Notes: generated by a model from the letters alone, not told the origin. Counted from the first letter of the stretch, positions 24,295 to 34,164 are shown. The stretch is DNA of 42,242 nt from Gp6-AA40 sp050742535 (GCA_050742535.1 JBOGIQ010000012.1:1-42242); one strand, 5' to 3'. A program made the numbers and translations.

Positions 24295-24473
24295 GGGCGA
24301 AGGGCGTCGTCGTGGGCGAGTTCTGCCAGTCGGTTGACGGCTTTCTCGCGCAGGGCCGCCGCATCACGCGCGATTGCCGCCTCGCCCGCCCGTTCGACAC
24401 GGGGCACGCGCCGGTCCAACGCCGCGATCAGTTCCTCGAGCTCACGCGTGAGCTCCTGCACGGTCACTTCCAT
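24282..24473 (-). CDS. Small helical protein of unknown function
   Basis: A 63-residue protein (MEVTVQELTRELEELIAALD, then RRVPRVERAGEAAIARDAAA) that is almost entirely charged and helical, with heptad-like spacing compatible with a coiled coil. Its ATG lies inside the end of the zinc-ribbon gene, suggesting coupling, and its 3' end overlaps a hairpin repeat. No family is recognised. The overlap and composition favour a real gene but not strongly. Confidence 0.42.
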   Translation of the reverse strand: MEVTVQELTRELEELIAALDRRVPRVERAGEAAIARDAAALREKAVNRLAELAHDDALRPART

Positions 24474-24679
24474 CGATATCCTCCGGGCACGACAGTGTCC
24501 CTCCTGGAGGCATTCCAGATTTCGCCGCAACCGCCGCACCGCCAATAGGTGTTCTCGTCTGGGTTCCGCGCCGTGGTCGTAATCGACGACGACTGACACG
24601 CCGGACACGCCGTGGGGTTGACCGCACTCGTCGGCCGTGACCGACCGCCAAAGCGGTTGCCAAAATCGGATGAATCCAC
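24464..24679 (-). CDS. Small zinc-ribbon protein
   Basis: A 71-residue protein with two CxxC knuckles: CPAC at residues 25-28 and CGGCG at 48-52, separated by SSSITTTARNPDENTYWRC. The spacing matches a rubredoxin-like or TFIIS-like zinc ribbon. The pattern CPACQS-SITTTA-NPDENTYWRC-CGEIWN is conserved enough that I regard it as a real gene. It starts at GTG. A helical small gene overlaps its end. It probably binds nucleic acid or a protein partner, but this is inference. Confidence 0.65.
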   Translation of the reverse strand: MDSSDFGNRFGGRSRPTSAVNPTACPACQSSSITTTARNPDENTYWRCGGCGEIWNASRRDTVVPGGYRWK

Positions 24680-24778
24680 TGGCTGCGAGCCTCACGCAAA
24701 GGCTTTGGTGAGGGCTGGCCGGGATGGCCTGAGCTCAGAAAAGCAGGAACCTGATTGTAACCGGCGATTGAGTTGGAG

Positions 24779-24806
24779 ACTCCCGGATCGTGAGCGACCC
24801 GGGAGT
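24779..24806 (-). terminator. Candidate terminator hairpin of the RRM gene
   Basis: ACTCCCGG (24779-24786) pairs with CCGGGAGT (24799-24806) over a 12-nt loop, 17 bp beyond the RRM stop. There is no clear T run on the minus strand, so it could equally be a simple mRNA-stabilising hairpin. Confidence 0.45.
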
Positions 24807-24822
24807 GGCCCCGCAGATGCGC

Positions 24823-25116
24823 TTACCAGCGCGACTCGCGCCGCTGGCCGCCGCCCGCGCCGCGCGGCGCCATCGGCTTTGCCTCGTTGACGGTGAGGCT
24901 TCGTCCACCGTACTGATGCCGGTCGAGCTCGCTGATCGCGCGGCGCGCGCCCTCGGCATCGCTCATTTCGACGAACGCAAATCCACGCGCCTGGCCGGTC
25001 GCGCGGTCGCGGACGATGTTGATGCTCGCCACTTGTCCGGACGCCTCGAACAGCGTCTGCAGATCGGATTCGGTGGCTTCGTAGGGAAGATTTCCCACGT
25101 ACAGCTTGGTGCTCAT
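24823..25116 (-). CDS. RNA-binding protein with one RRM domain
   Basis: A 97-residue single-RRM protein. RNP2 (KLYVGNLPYE, residues 4-13) and RNP1 (RGFAFVEM, about 44-51) are both intact, and the C-terminus is a short Gly/Arg tail. Small RRM proteins of this form occur widely in bacteria, including cyanobacteria and acidobacteria, often as cold-induced RNA chaperones. A GGGAG lies 7 bp before the ATG. The leader contains a short GCATC/GATGC hairpin. It stands alone. Confidence 0.93.
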   Translation of the reverse strand: MSTKLYVGNLPYEATESDLQTLFEASGQVASINIVRDRATGQARGFAFVEMSDAEGARRAISELDRHQYGGRSLTVNEAKPMAPRGAGGGQRRESRW

Positions 25117-25271
25117 GAACTACTCCCGCATCTCAAGGGATGCGCGTGATCTGATAACAGGCTCGAGCGGAATGCCCATGACGAAACGCAGGAGAGGCGA
25201 GCAGTCTCGGATCTGATGCGGAAGGCCGGAAAGCGCTGCGGTCAGAAAGCAGGTGGCAGTGTAACACGCAC

Positions 25272-25478
25272 TCAGCGCCCGCGGCGGACCTCGTCGATGG
25301 CCTCGGTCATCGTTTGATCGGGCTCGTTCCACCACAGCAGGAGAGCCAGAGGTGGAAGGAGACCAAGAGCGGCGACAGCCAGATGGAGTGGCCAGGAAAC
25401 GCGGGCCGCGATGGCGACCGCGAGCGTGACCACCACCCATGACGCGGCGACGACCATCTTGATTCGCTGAAGTTGCAT
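25272..25478 (-). CDS. Small membrane protein, two helices
   Basis: A 68-residue protein (MQLQRIKMVVAASWVVVTLA) with two hydrophobic segments at about residues 8-25 and 30-50 and an acidic/polar tail WNEPDQTMTEAIDEVRRG. Composition and the clean positive-inside N-terminus argue for a real gene. No function can be given. The interval between it and the RRM gene (25117-25271) holds no gene that I can see. Confidence 0.5.
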   Translation of the reverse strand: MQLQRIKMVVAASWVVVTLAVAIAARVSWPLHLAVAALGLLPPLALLLWWNEPDQTMTEAIDEVRRGR

Positions 25479-25570
25479 GGCACGGCAGCATAGCCCGGCG
25501 GGTTCTGGAGGCGATGTTCACAATTGAACAGCGCCGTTCCCGGGCTATTTCGCACAGTGAAAGTCGATGC

Positions 25571-25699
25571 TGATTCGTGCAGCACGACGCTGAGAAGCGC
25601 CGCGTTGATCTTCAGCCCGCCGTTGTATTCGATGAAGCCGAGTTTTCGGAACTCGTTCATGAAGAAGTTCACGCGCGACCGCGTCGTTCCGAGCCACAC
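25571..25699 (-). pseudogene. Remnant of a Crp/Fnr-family regulator, helix-turn-helix only
   Basis: The minus strand encodes VWLGTTRSRVNFFMNEF then RKLGFIEYNGGLKINAALLS and VVLHE. This is the C-terminal winged helix of a Crp/Fnr regulator: the GTTRSRVNFFMNxFRKLGFIEYN block is the recognition helix and wing. No cyclic-nucleotide-type domain precedes it, and the open frame continues on both sides with unrelated sequence (458 bp in total) that lacks the usual end after VVLHE. I therefore read it as a gene fragment. A short expressed protein cannot be excluded. Confidence 0.6.
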
Positions 25700-25780
25700 C
25701 TCGGTGCTGTGGTACACTGCGCGCAGCTGTCCTGAGCCTCCCGTACTTCGCGGGTTCCTCACCATGGCCTCGAGGAACCC

Positions 25781-25987
25781 ATGACCAGCACCACGATCGT
25801 TCCGACCTTACTGAATCATCCGACCCGTGCCTGCCCGAGGTGTGACCGGCGACGCCTTCGTGCGTTGCCAGTGAATGCGTTTGGGGATTTCGCCTGGCAC
25901 GAATGCGAGGACTGTACGTATCTGTGGGCAGTGCCGCACGGCTGGACTCCGGAGCGGAATGCGTATCTGCCGAGAGTGGCGGAATAG
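25781..25987 (+). CDS. Small zinc-ribbon protein
   Basis: A 68-residue protein with CPRC (residues 18-21) and CEDC (42-45), giving four zinc ligands 20 residues apart, plus aromatic positions (FAWHECEDCTYLWAVPHGW). GAGG lies 5 bp before the ATG. It is the first of two small co-directional genes; the omega-like gene follows after 6 bp. Unlike the zinc ribbon at 24464, it has no helical partner gene. The role is unknown; closeness to an RNA polymerase omega-like gene suggests a transcription link. Confidence 0.6.
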   Translation: MTSTTIVPTLLNHPTRACPRCDRRRLRALPVNAFGDFAWHECEDCTYLWAVPHGWTPERNAYLPRVAE

Positions 25988-25993
25988 GACGTC

Positions 25994-26200
25994 ATGGTGA
26001 CACGCCCCGCATCGGTCAACGTGTATGAATTCATCGCGGTCAGCGCGTTGCGTACGCAGCAACTGCTGGCCGGCTGCACGCCACGTCTGCCCGGCGAGCA
26101 CGCGCCGATGGTGATGGCACAGATGGAGGTCGCAGCCGGGTGCGTGGTCCGTGCGGCCGCCACCAGTGATGCGCCGCGCCAGTGCCGCTGGCAGCGTTAG
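25994..26200 (+). CDS. RNA polymerase omega (RpoZ)-like small protein
   Basis: A 68-residue protein whose residues 9-52 fit the omega subunit: NVYEFIAVSALRTQQLLAGC, then TPRLPGEHAPMVMAQMEVAA and GCVV. In RpoZ the matching stretches are the YEFV-VAALRARQL helix, the basic loop and the IA-EI helix. Typical omega carries a Lys-rich loop (HKLTTIA); here it is EHAPMVMA, so key basic residues are changed. It follows a zinc-ribbon gene by 6 bp. It could be a paralogous or diverged omega. No gmk neighbour, usual for true rpoZ, is present. Confidence 0.6.
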   Translation: MVTRPASVNVYEFIAVSALRTQQLLAGCTPRLPGEHAPMVMAQMEVAAGCVVRAAATSDAPRQCRWQR

Positions 26201-26234
26201 AGCATCTTGCAGATGCGTGTAGCGCGGATTTTGT

Positions 26235-26265
26235 GGGGCGAACCCGAAGGGTTCGCGCCACGGAA
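26235..26265. repeat. Hairpin related to family D (GGCGAACC stem)
   Basis: TGTGGGGCGAACC, CGAA loop, GGGTTCGCGCCACG. It uses the same GTGG-GCG frame as family D with another stem sequence, and lies between the omega-like gene and the convergent response regulator. Confidence 0.6.
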
Positions 26266-26302
26266 GTGAAACCGCGCTAGGCGACGGCGTCGGAGGGCCC
26301 CG

Positions 26303-27742
26303 CTATAGAAGGTTCGGCTGCGTTTCGTCTTCCGGCGCTGCGAGTGGCTGGTGCGCCGGGGCGGCGCGCCGGCCGCGCGGGAACTCGATGCCGAGCGTCT
26401 TGATCTTGTAGTTCATCACGCGCGGACTGATCGACAGCAGCTCCGCGGCGTCCTTCTGCACCCAGTTCGACATCTTCAGCGCTTCGATCAGTGTCAGCCG
26501 CTCGACTTCCTCGAGGGCCACGCCGGTCGGCGGGATCTTGACGATCGACGCGCCTTCGCGCGCGGATCCGGTCGTCGTCGTGTCGCCGAGACGCAGGTCG
26601 TCGACGGCGATGTGCGTGCCATCGGCGAGGAGCATCGCCCGTTCGATGGCGTTCTCCAGCTCGCGGATGTTGCCGGGCCAGTGATACCGCATCAGCATCT
26701 TCAGCGCGTCCGGCTCCGGCCCCTGGATTTTCTTCTTCAGCTCGCCGGCGAATCTGCGGATGAAGAAGTTGGCCAGCGCCGCGATGTCTTCCTTGCGCTC
26801 GCGCAGCGGCGGCATCTCGATGGTCACGACGTTGAGGCGGTAGTAGAGGTCTTCGCGGAACGTCCCGGCGGCAACCATGGCCGACAGATCGCGGTTGGTC
26901 GCGGCGATCAGACGCACGTCGACCTTGATCGTGCGCGTGCCGCCCAGGCGCTCGAACTCGTGCTCCTGCAGCACGCGCAGGATCTTCGCCTGCGTGTTCG
27001 GGCTCATGTCGCCGATTTCGTCGAGGAACAGCGTGCCGCCGTCCGCCTGCTCGAAGCGGCCGATGCGCTGCTTGTCGGCGCCGGTGAAGGCACCCTTCTC
27101 GTGCCCGAACAGCTCGGATTCGAGCAGGTTCTCCTGCAGTGCCGCGCAGTTCACCTTGATGAAATTGCGCGAGGCGCGGTGCGAGTTGTGGTGGATCGCG
27201 CCGGCAATCAGCTCCTTGCCCGTGCCGGTCTCGCCGCGGACCAGCACCGTGGTGTTGCTCTTGGCAACCTTGCGCACCACGCTCAGGACCTTCTCGAGCG
27301 CGCCGGAGCTGCCGATGATGCGGTCGAAGTCGTAGATGTCGCCCTGCGCGTGACGGAGGTAGTCGATCTGATGCTGCATCTGGCGCATCTCGATCGCCTT
27401 GTTGATCTTGACCTCCATCTCCTCGATTTCGAACGGCTTCTGGACGTAGTCGAAGGCGCCCGCCTTCATCGCCTCGACGGCGGTCTGGATCGTCCCGAAC
27501 GCGGTCATCAGGATGACGGCGCAGGTCGGGTGCAGCTGTTTCGCGGTCTTCAGCACTTCCAGGCCCGTGCTGCCGCCCATCTTCAGATCGCTCACGATCA
27601 CGTCGAAGTAGCTGTCGTGCAGCTTCTCGATCGCGGTGTTGCCGTTGGCGGCCTCTTCGACGTCGTGGCCGGCCTCGGCGATACCCTGCGCCAGGCCGCG
27701 GCGCAGCGAATCGTGGTCATCGGCAATCAGAATGCGACTCAT
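26303..27742 (-). CDS. NtrC-family sigma-54-dependent response regulator
   Basis: A 479-residue activator. The receiver domain (1-120) has the acidic pair ADDHD and phospho-acceptor VIVSDLKM. The AAA+ domain (about 140-370) has Walker A RGETGTGKE, the sigma-54 contact loop ESELFGHEKGAFTGADKQ, Walker B LFLDEIGDM and the arginine-finger region YYRLNVVTIEMPPLRERKED. The C-terminal Fis-type HTH ends LIEALKMSNWVQKDAAELLS. The ATG is 7 bp after the stop of the histidine kinase gene on the same strand, so they form one operon. Targets are unknown. Confidence 0.93.
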   Translation of the reverse strand: MSRILIADDHDSLRRGLAQGIAEAGHDVEEAANGNTAIEKLHDSYFDVIVSDLKMGGSTGLEVLKTAKQLHPTCAVILMTAFGTIQTAVEAMKAGAFDYVQKPFEIEEMEVKINKAIEMRQMQHQIDYLRHAQGDIYDFDRIIGSSGALEKVLSVVRKVAKSNTTVLVRGETGTGKELIAGAIHHNSHRASRNFIKVNCAALQENLLESELFGHEKGAFTGADKQRIGRFEQADGGTLFLDEIGDMSPNTQAKILRVLQEHEFERLGGTRTIKVDVRLIAATNRDLSAMVAAGTFREDLYYRLNVVTIEMPPLRERKEDIAALANFFIRRFAGELKKKIQGPEPDALKMLMRYHWPGNIRELENAIERAMLLADGTHIAVDDLRLGDTTTTGSAREGASIVKIPPTGVALEEVERLTLIEALKMSNWVQKDAAELLSISPRVMNYKIKTLGIEFPRGRRAAPAHQPLAAPEDETQPNLL

Positions 27743-27749
27743 ACGGTCC

Positions 27750-28946
27750 TTATTCCTCGTCCGCGCTCACAGGAAGCGTCAGACGAATGGTCGTTCCCTG
27801 TCCCGGCGCCGTTCGAAGGTCCAGCCGGCCGTCGTGCGCGTCAACGATCTTGCGGACGATGGCCAGCCCGAGTCCGGAGCCCTGTGCCTTGGTGGTGAAA
27901 AACGGATCGAACACTTTCTCGGAGACGTCCGCCGGCATACCCGGGCCGTCGTCGGTGACCTCGACCAGCACGGCCTCCCGGCCGGCGCCGCCGTCGGCCA
28001 TCCGCGTGAGCTCGCCGGTGACGACGATCCGTCCCGTGCCGCCCATGGCTTCATAGGCGTTGATGAGCAGGTTGGTGAAGAGCTGCATCAGCTGATGCTG
28101 GTCGCCCTGGATCAGCGGCAGGCCCGACGTGAGCCGGACGTCCACGTTGACGGCGCCGCGGCGCGCCTTCGTGTCGGCAAGCGAGATCGCGCCGTGCACG
28201 GCCTCGGAGATGGAGGTGCGCTCGACCTGGAGGCGTATCGGCCGCACGAAGTCGAGCACTTCCTGCACGATGGCGTTGGCCATCTTGGCTTCTTTGATGA
28301 TGTCGGTCAGCAGCGCCTGGGCGTCCGGCGATGCCGGGATCTTGCGGCGCAGCACACCGGCCATCACCTCGATGCCGGCCAGCGGGTTCTTCACCTCGTG
28401 CGCGATGACCGCCGCCATCTCGCCGACCGCCGCCAGACGGTCGCGAAGGCGCTCACGTTCCTCGAGCCGCTCGACGCGCGTCAGGTCCTTGAAGAACATC
28501 GCCGCGCCAGTCGGTTCGCCCGCGTCGTTGCGCATCAGCGCCAGGGTGTACCCGATGACCTGGTTCTGCGGTTTCAGCCGCATCTCGGCGCGGTTCGGCA
28601 GATGGTGCAGTTCGAACGCGGCGGTGAGCGTCCGGATCACCTCCGGATGCGCTTTGACGACCGACGCCGCAGGCTGTCCGATATCCGAGGGCGATGCCGT
28701 GATGCCGAACACGCGGTAAGCCTCGTCGTTGATGACGGCCACCCGGCCATCCCGGGTAATCGCCAGGACGCCGTTCCGCATCCCCGTAACGATTTGGCGG
28801 AAGAAGGCATCCGGGACGTCGCTGCGCGGAGGCGCAGGGAGACCCGCCGGGCGCGCGGAGGGTTCCTCTTCCTCCGATCCGGAAAACAGGGGGGTGCGGG
28901 CTTTTGACAACAGCGGCAACGTCGAGCCCTGCAGGGCAAGCGACAT
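27750..28946 (-). CDS. NtrB-like sensor histidine kinase with PAS domain
   Basis: A 398-residue soluble kinase. A Ser/Pro-rich N-terminus leads to a PAS domain at about residues 48-165 (GMRNGVLAITRDGRVAVIND). The HisKA dimerisation helix has the phospho-acceptor in AVIAHEVKNPLAGIEVM, and the ATPase has N-box LLINAYEAMGG, G1 VTDDGPGMP and G2 GSGLGLAIVRKIVD. No transmembrane helix is seen, so the input is probably cytoplasmic. The ATG at 28946 is preferred to an in-frame TTG at 28958. It is partner of the NtrC-family regulator downstream. Confidence 0.92.
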   Translation of the reverse strand: MSLALQGSTLPLLSKARTPLFSGSEEEEPSARPAGLPAPPRSDVPDAFFRQIVTGMRNGVLAITRDGRVAVINDEAYRVFGITASPSDIGQPAASVVKAHPEVIRTLTAAFELHHLPNRAEMRLKPQNQVIGYTLALMRNDAGEPTGAAMFFKDLTRVERLEERERLRDRLAAVGEMAAVIAHEVKNPLAGIEVMAGVLRRKIPASPDAQALLTDIIKEAKMANAIVQEVLDFVRPIRLQVERTSISEAVHGAISLADTKARRGAVNVDVRLTSGLPLIQGDQHQLMQLFTNLLINAYEAMGGTGRIVVTGELTRMADGGAGREAVLVEVTDDGPGMPADVSEKVFDPFFTTKAQGSGLGLAIVRKIVDAHDGRLDLRTAPGQGTTIRLTLPVSADEE

Positions 28947-29073
28947 GCCCGAGCTCAACGCTCAGAATTGCAGGTAAATGGGCCGTTTTCGCAGCGGCCT
29001 GTGGTCAACATCGGACCACGCGATTACGTTTCTGTAATCTTATCCCGATTTCGTCGCTTGCTGAAGCCCGGGC

Positions 29074-31071
<1,998 letters not shown>

Positions 31072-31080
31072 TGATTTCAG

Positions 31081-31134
31081 TTAAGCACGAAGGGGACGAA
31101 GGAAAGCGGATCCTTCGTGTTCTTCGTGGTTAAG
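31081..31134. repeat. Family B inverted repeat
   Basis: Left arm TTAAGCACGAAG ending in GACGAAGGA, right arm TCCTTCGTG, then TTCTTCGTGGTTAA. It is the clearest inverted form of the family, 9 bp upstream of the ABC-F start and 7 bp past the HTH-receiver stop. It may isolate the two genes. Confidence 0.78.
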
Positions 31135-31141
31135 GCCGGCT

Positions 31142-31732
31142 TCAGGCCTCGGGCTGGCCGAGAGCCCTGGCCGCCGCGGCGAGGACTTGCGGAATGCCCA
31201 CCGGCTTCGTCAGGTAGCCGGCCACGCCAAGGTTCACGGCCTCGATGGCAGCGGACTCAGACGAATACCCGGTGATGATGATGATCGGCAGATGCGGGTT
31301 GATCTGTTTGACCTCGCGGATCAGCGTCAGCCCGTCCATGCCCGGCATGCGCAAGTCGGCGATCAGTAGCTTGTAGCCGTCGTTACGGATGCTTTCCAGC
31401 GCCGATTTGCCGTCCGAGGTGGTCTCCACGTCGTATTCCGCCAGCGCCAGCGTGCGCGAGAGCAGGTCGCGAATCCCTTCCTCGTCGTCCACGACAAGCA
31501 CCCGCTGACGGGTGTCTGCCTGCGTATACGAGCCCTCGTGGAGGGGGGCGGTTCGCTGGCCATTCAGCCAGACGTCGAGGTCCACCTTGCGGAAGCGCCA
31601 CTGCCGTCCGACGCGAACTGCGGGAATCTTTCCAGCCTTTATTAGCCGGTAGACCGTGCGCAGATTGACATGGAGGTATTCCAGGACCTCTTCGGTCGTG
31701 AGGAAAACGTCGTCGGGGCGATTCGTGGTCAC
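31142..31732 (-). CDS. Excisionase-type HTH fused to a receiver domain
   Basis: A 196-residue regulator with reversed order. Residues 1-60 are an excisionase/MerR-like helix-turn-helix (FLTTEEVLEYLHVNLRTVYR, then LIKAGKIPAVRVGRQWRFRK). Residues about 75-190 are a receiver domain with acidic pair VVDDEEG, phospho-acceptor LLIADLRMPGMDG, TGYSSES and KPVG lysine. A start at GTG 31732 gives VTTNRPDDVFLTTEEV, where conservation begins; an in-frame TTG at 31756 is the alternative. A perfect palindrome lies 13-26 bp upstream of the chosen start. No kinase gene is adjacent. It diverges from the ECF sigma gene. Confidence 0.85.
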   Translation of the reverse strand: MTTNRPDDVFLTTEEVLEYLHVNLRTVYRLIKAGKIPAVRVGRQWRFRKVDLDVWLNGQRTAPLHEGSYTQADTRQRVLVVDDEEGIRDLLSRTLALAEYDVETTSDGKSALESIRNDGYKLLIADLRMPGMDGLTLIREVKQINPHLPIIIITGYSSESAAIEAVNLGVAGYLTKPVGIPQVLAAAARALGQPEA

Positions 31733-31744
31733 TAGGATGGCGGG

Positions 31745-31758
31745 TATTGTACACAATA
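31745..31758. promoter_or_regulatory. Palindrome TATTGT-AC-ACAATA
   Basis: Six-base arms around two bases, just upstream of the HTH-receiver gene and within the 133-bp region shared with the ECF sigma gene. It fits a dimeric regulator site and would overlap the translation start region of the HTH-receiver gene. Autoregulation is inference. Confidence 0.5.
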
Positions 31759-31865
31759 GTCAGCCTCTTCAACCGTAAACTCCCACCGTTTAACAACTTA
31801 AGGCGGTAAGATCGAAATCGACGGCCACCGGCGCTCCCGGGCCGTCTTATCTGCAGCGGCCGCAA

Positions 31866-32465
31866 TTGGTTTCAGACACGCGCTCCGACGAGGAGCTGGT
31901 CACCCGCTCGCGCGGCGGGGATGTGGACAGCTTCAATCAGCTCATCCTGCGATGGGAGCGGCCAATCTATGCCCTGGCGTACCGGGTCATCGGACGTGAA
32001 GAAGACGCGCGCGACGTCTGCCAGGAGACGTTCCTCCGCGCGTACCGATCGCTCGGGGGGTTCAAGGGGCAGGCGAAGTTCTCGTCCTGGTTGTACCGGA
32101 TTGCGCTAAACCTATGCCGCGACTGGATCCGCCGTCAGCGGCGGGCGCCGGTCTCGCAGTTCCCCGAGGACGTCGACGTCCTCGAGGCCGCGGCGGCGAC
32201 AGAGCCGGCCGAGTCGATTGAAGATCTCGTTGCGCGGCGTGAGTTGAGCGCGGTCGTAGAGGAAGCAATGACGTTGCTGCCTGAAGAACAACGGACGGCG
32301 ATCATCCTGAAGGAGTACCACGGGATGACGTTTCAGGAGATTGCCGATCTTCAGGGATGCCCGTTGAGCACGGTGAAGACCAGGCTGTACCAGGGACTAT
32401 CGGTACTGCGGCGGCAGTTGGAGCGACAGGGACAGACGGTACCCCAGATGGTGAAAAGAACATGA
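31866..32465 (+). CDS. ECF sigma factor (RpoE-like)
   Basis: A 199-residue ECF sigma factor. Region 2 spans about residues 18-90 (NQLILRWERPIYALAYRVIG, EEDARDVCQETFLRAYRSLG, KFSSWLYRIALNLCRDWIRR), region 4 about 130-185 (AMTLLPEEQRTAIILKEYHG, MTFQEIADLQGCPLSTVKTR). It begins at TTG, since no ATG or GTG gives the conserved SDEELVTRSRGGDVDSF start. The stop overlaps the ATG of the anti-sigma gene. It probably drives its own operon in response to an envelope signal. Confidence 0.9.
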   Translation: MVSDTRSDEELVTRSRGGDVDSFNQLILRWERPIYALAYRVIGREEDARDVCQETFLRAYRSLGGFKGQAKFSSWLYRIALNLCRDWIRRQRRAPVSQFPEDVDVLEAAAATEPAESIEDLVARRELSAVVEEAMTLLPEEQRTAIILKEYHGMTFQEIADLQGCPLSTVKTRLYQGLSVLRRQLERQGQTVPQMVKRT

Positions 32466-33241
32466 ACGACTTCAACGTATGCGGAAATCACGAGGCGCTC
32501 ATCGGATATCTCTACGATGAGTGCGAGCCGGCAGAACGCGAGGCGGTAGCCGCCCACGTGGCGCTCTGTGCGTCCTGTGCCGACGAAATCCGTACACTCG
32601 GCGACACCCGCGCGCACCTCGTGTCATGGGCGACGCCGGCGCTGCCGCTCGGGTTTCAGCTGACGCGGACGGAGGTCGAGTCACCTGCGAAGGTACTCGA
32701 GCACGCCGGGCCTGCCAGCCGTAGCTCGAAGAGCGGAGGCTGGTGGAGCCGGCCGTTGCCGGCGTGGGCACAGGCCGCCGCTGCTGTCGTGATCTTTGCC
32801 GCGGGCATGAGCGTGAACATCGTGCGGGTGTCTGACGACGCGCCCGCTGCGGTCGCACAGGCCCCCGCACCTCAGCCTGTCGCGGCGCCGGCTCGAGTTG
32901 AAGACATCGCCGTGACGCGTGCGGAGTTTGCACGGCTGGCTGAGCGCCTCCGTGCGATTGAGCACGCGGACGTTCAGCTTGCCTCGCGCACCGGTCGCGA
33001 GATCGATCAGGACGAACTGTTCGCGCGTGTGAGCGCGCTCGAGCAGCGGAGCGTTGAAAACGACAGGCGCACGCTTGGTCTGATTAGTACGGTCGCCACG
33101 CTCGCGCGAGAGGCTGAGAACCAGCGCGAGGCAACTCGGACCGTCAACGCGATGAGAGAAGACGTGCGGGAGCTGGGCTACGCCTTCCGCACAGTTGCGC
33201 CGCAATTGGCGGTGCGGACCGCCCTGACGAGCGGGCGTTAG
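32462..33241 (+). CDS. Zinc-finger anti-sigma factor
   Basis: A 259-residue membrane anti-sigma factor coupled by ATGA overlap to the sigma gene. The N-terminal zf-HC2 motif is HVALCASC (with HEALIGYLYDECEPAE upstream), and one transmembrane helix lies at about residues 101-119 (AAAAVVIFAAGMSVNIV). The periplasmic part is Ala/Pro-rich, then helical and coiled-coil-prone (TRAEFARLAERLRAIEHADV to AREAENQREATRTVNAMRED). The sensing signal is unknown. Confidence 0.85.
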   Translation: MNDFNVCGNHEALIGYLYDECEPAEREAVAAHVALCASCADEIRTLGDTRAHLVSWATPALPLGFQLTRTEVESPAKVLEHAGPASRSSKSGGWWSRPLPAWAQAAAAVVIFAAGMSVNIVRVSDDAPAAVAQAPAPQPVAAPARVEDIAVTRAEFARLAERLRAIEHADVQLASRTGREIDQDELFARVSALEQRSVENDRRTLGLISTVATLAREAENQREATRTVNAMREDVRELGYAFRTVAPQLAVRTALTSGR

Positions 33242-33243
33242 CG

Positions 33244-34149
33244 ATGACTGCGCACACACAGGGAGTGATGAGGGAAGTGAGAACGACGATGGTTACGCTC
33301 AAGACGTTGATTGGTGCAGGCGCAATACTGCTGATCGCGTACGCCCCGGCCGCGGCGCAGGGCGCCCGGGCAGGTGACGCCGATCAGGCTCGGGCCCAGG
33401 CTGAGTTGATTCGCTCACGCCAGGCGATGTTCACCATGGAGGCCGTCCTTCAGCGCGCTGTGTTGAGCGGGGCGGAGATGGTGATGGCGCAAGTCCGCAC
33501 CGTGATGCCGACGGGACGCCCGTGGCTGGCGAATACTCCGCGCGTAGGCGGCGTACGGCTGGACGGCTTCGGGGTGCTCTTCACGGTGCAGGTGCCCGAC
33601 CTCGATCTGCCGATCCTCTGGGACCTCGTCGTGCGCCCGAATCAGAACCGCGACGCAAACGTCGCGATGATGGTGCAGCAGATGAAAACGCAGCTGCAGA
33701 GCATGGCCCCGGGACCAGCGCGCTCACAACTGCTGGATCAGGTGTATCAGCTGGAGATGCAGCTGGCGTCCGGCGCCGCGCGCGGCGAGCGGCGCGGTAT
33801 CACGGCGGCGTCGATAACGCCGCCGGGCGTCGAGCGGCAGACTGACACGGTTGACTCGAAGGAGAAGGTTGACCCCCGAGTCGTGGAAGATCCGGAAGGG
33901 GAATATACCCGCCAGGTAAAGGCCGCGTTGATCGAGGCGATGCTCGTGAACAGCCAGCCGCTCTCGATCGCGCCGGACGAATATCTCGCCGTCGTTGCGA
34001 CCGACGACGTGCCGATCCGCGTTCCGGGCGATTCGATTGACGCCACCACCTGGGTCATGCGCGTGAAGGGAAGCGTCCTCGCAGCCTTCAGGGCCGGGAC
34101 CATCACGAAAGAAGAGGCCCAGAAACAGGTCGAGGTCACGGAACAGTAG
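33244..34149 (+). CDS. Exported protein of the sigma operon, unknown function
   Basis: A 301-residue protein with a signal peptide centred on TLIGAGAILLIAYAPAAAQG. Three in-frame starts compete: ATG 33244 (2 bp after the anti-sigma stop), 33268 and 33289; the first is kept because of coupling, and the last gives the shortest normal signal peptide. The mature part includes LDGFGVLFTVQVPDLDLPIL, a polar middle, and EYTRQVKAALIEAMLVNSQP followed by DEYLAVVATDDVPIRVPGDS. Position after the sigma/anti-sigma pair suggests a target or signal protein of that circuit. I do not recognise the family. Confidence 0.72.
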   Translation: MTAHTQGVMREVRTTMVTLKTLIGAGAILLIAYAPAAAQGARAGDADQARAQAELIRSRQAMFTMEAVLQRAVLSGAEMVMAQVRTVMPTGRPWLANTPRVGGVRLDGFGVLFTVQVPDLDLPILWDLVVRPNQNRDANVAMMVQQMKTQLQSMAPGPARSQLLDQVYQLEMQLASGAARGERRGITAASITPPGVERQTDTVDSKEKVDPRVVEDPEGEYTRQVKAALIEAMLVNSQPLSIAPDEYLAVVATDDVPIRVPGDSIDATTWVMRVKGSVLAAFRAGTITKEEAQKQVEVTEQ

Positions 34150-34164
34150 AAACCCCGGCGGTGT

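Noticed and set aside
25307..25765. Full 152-codon minus-strand frame as a complete regulator
   Set aside because: Only codons 24-64 match the Crp/Fnr winged helix; the remainder overlaps the small membrane protein gene in another frame and looks like chance sequence, so it was called as a remnant only.
26351..27898. 515-codon plus-strand frame opposite the NtrC/NtrB pair
   Set aside because: No motif; the opposite strand has all AAA+ and kinase motifs. Shadow frame.
31081..31134. CRISPR-like array from CACGAAG units
   Set aside because: Units are short, palindromic and lack regular unique spacers; no cas gene is present. It belongs to dispersed repeat family B.
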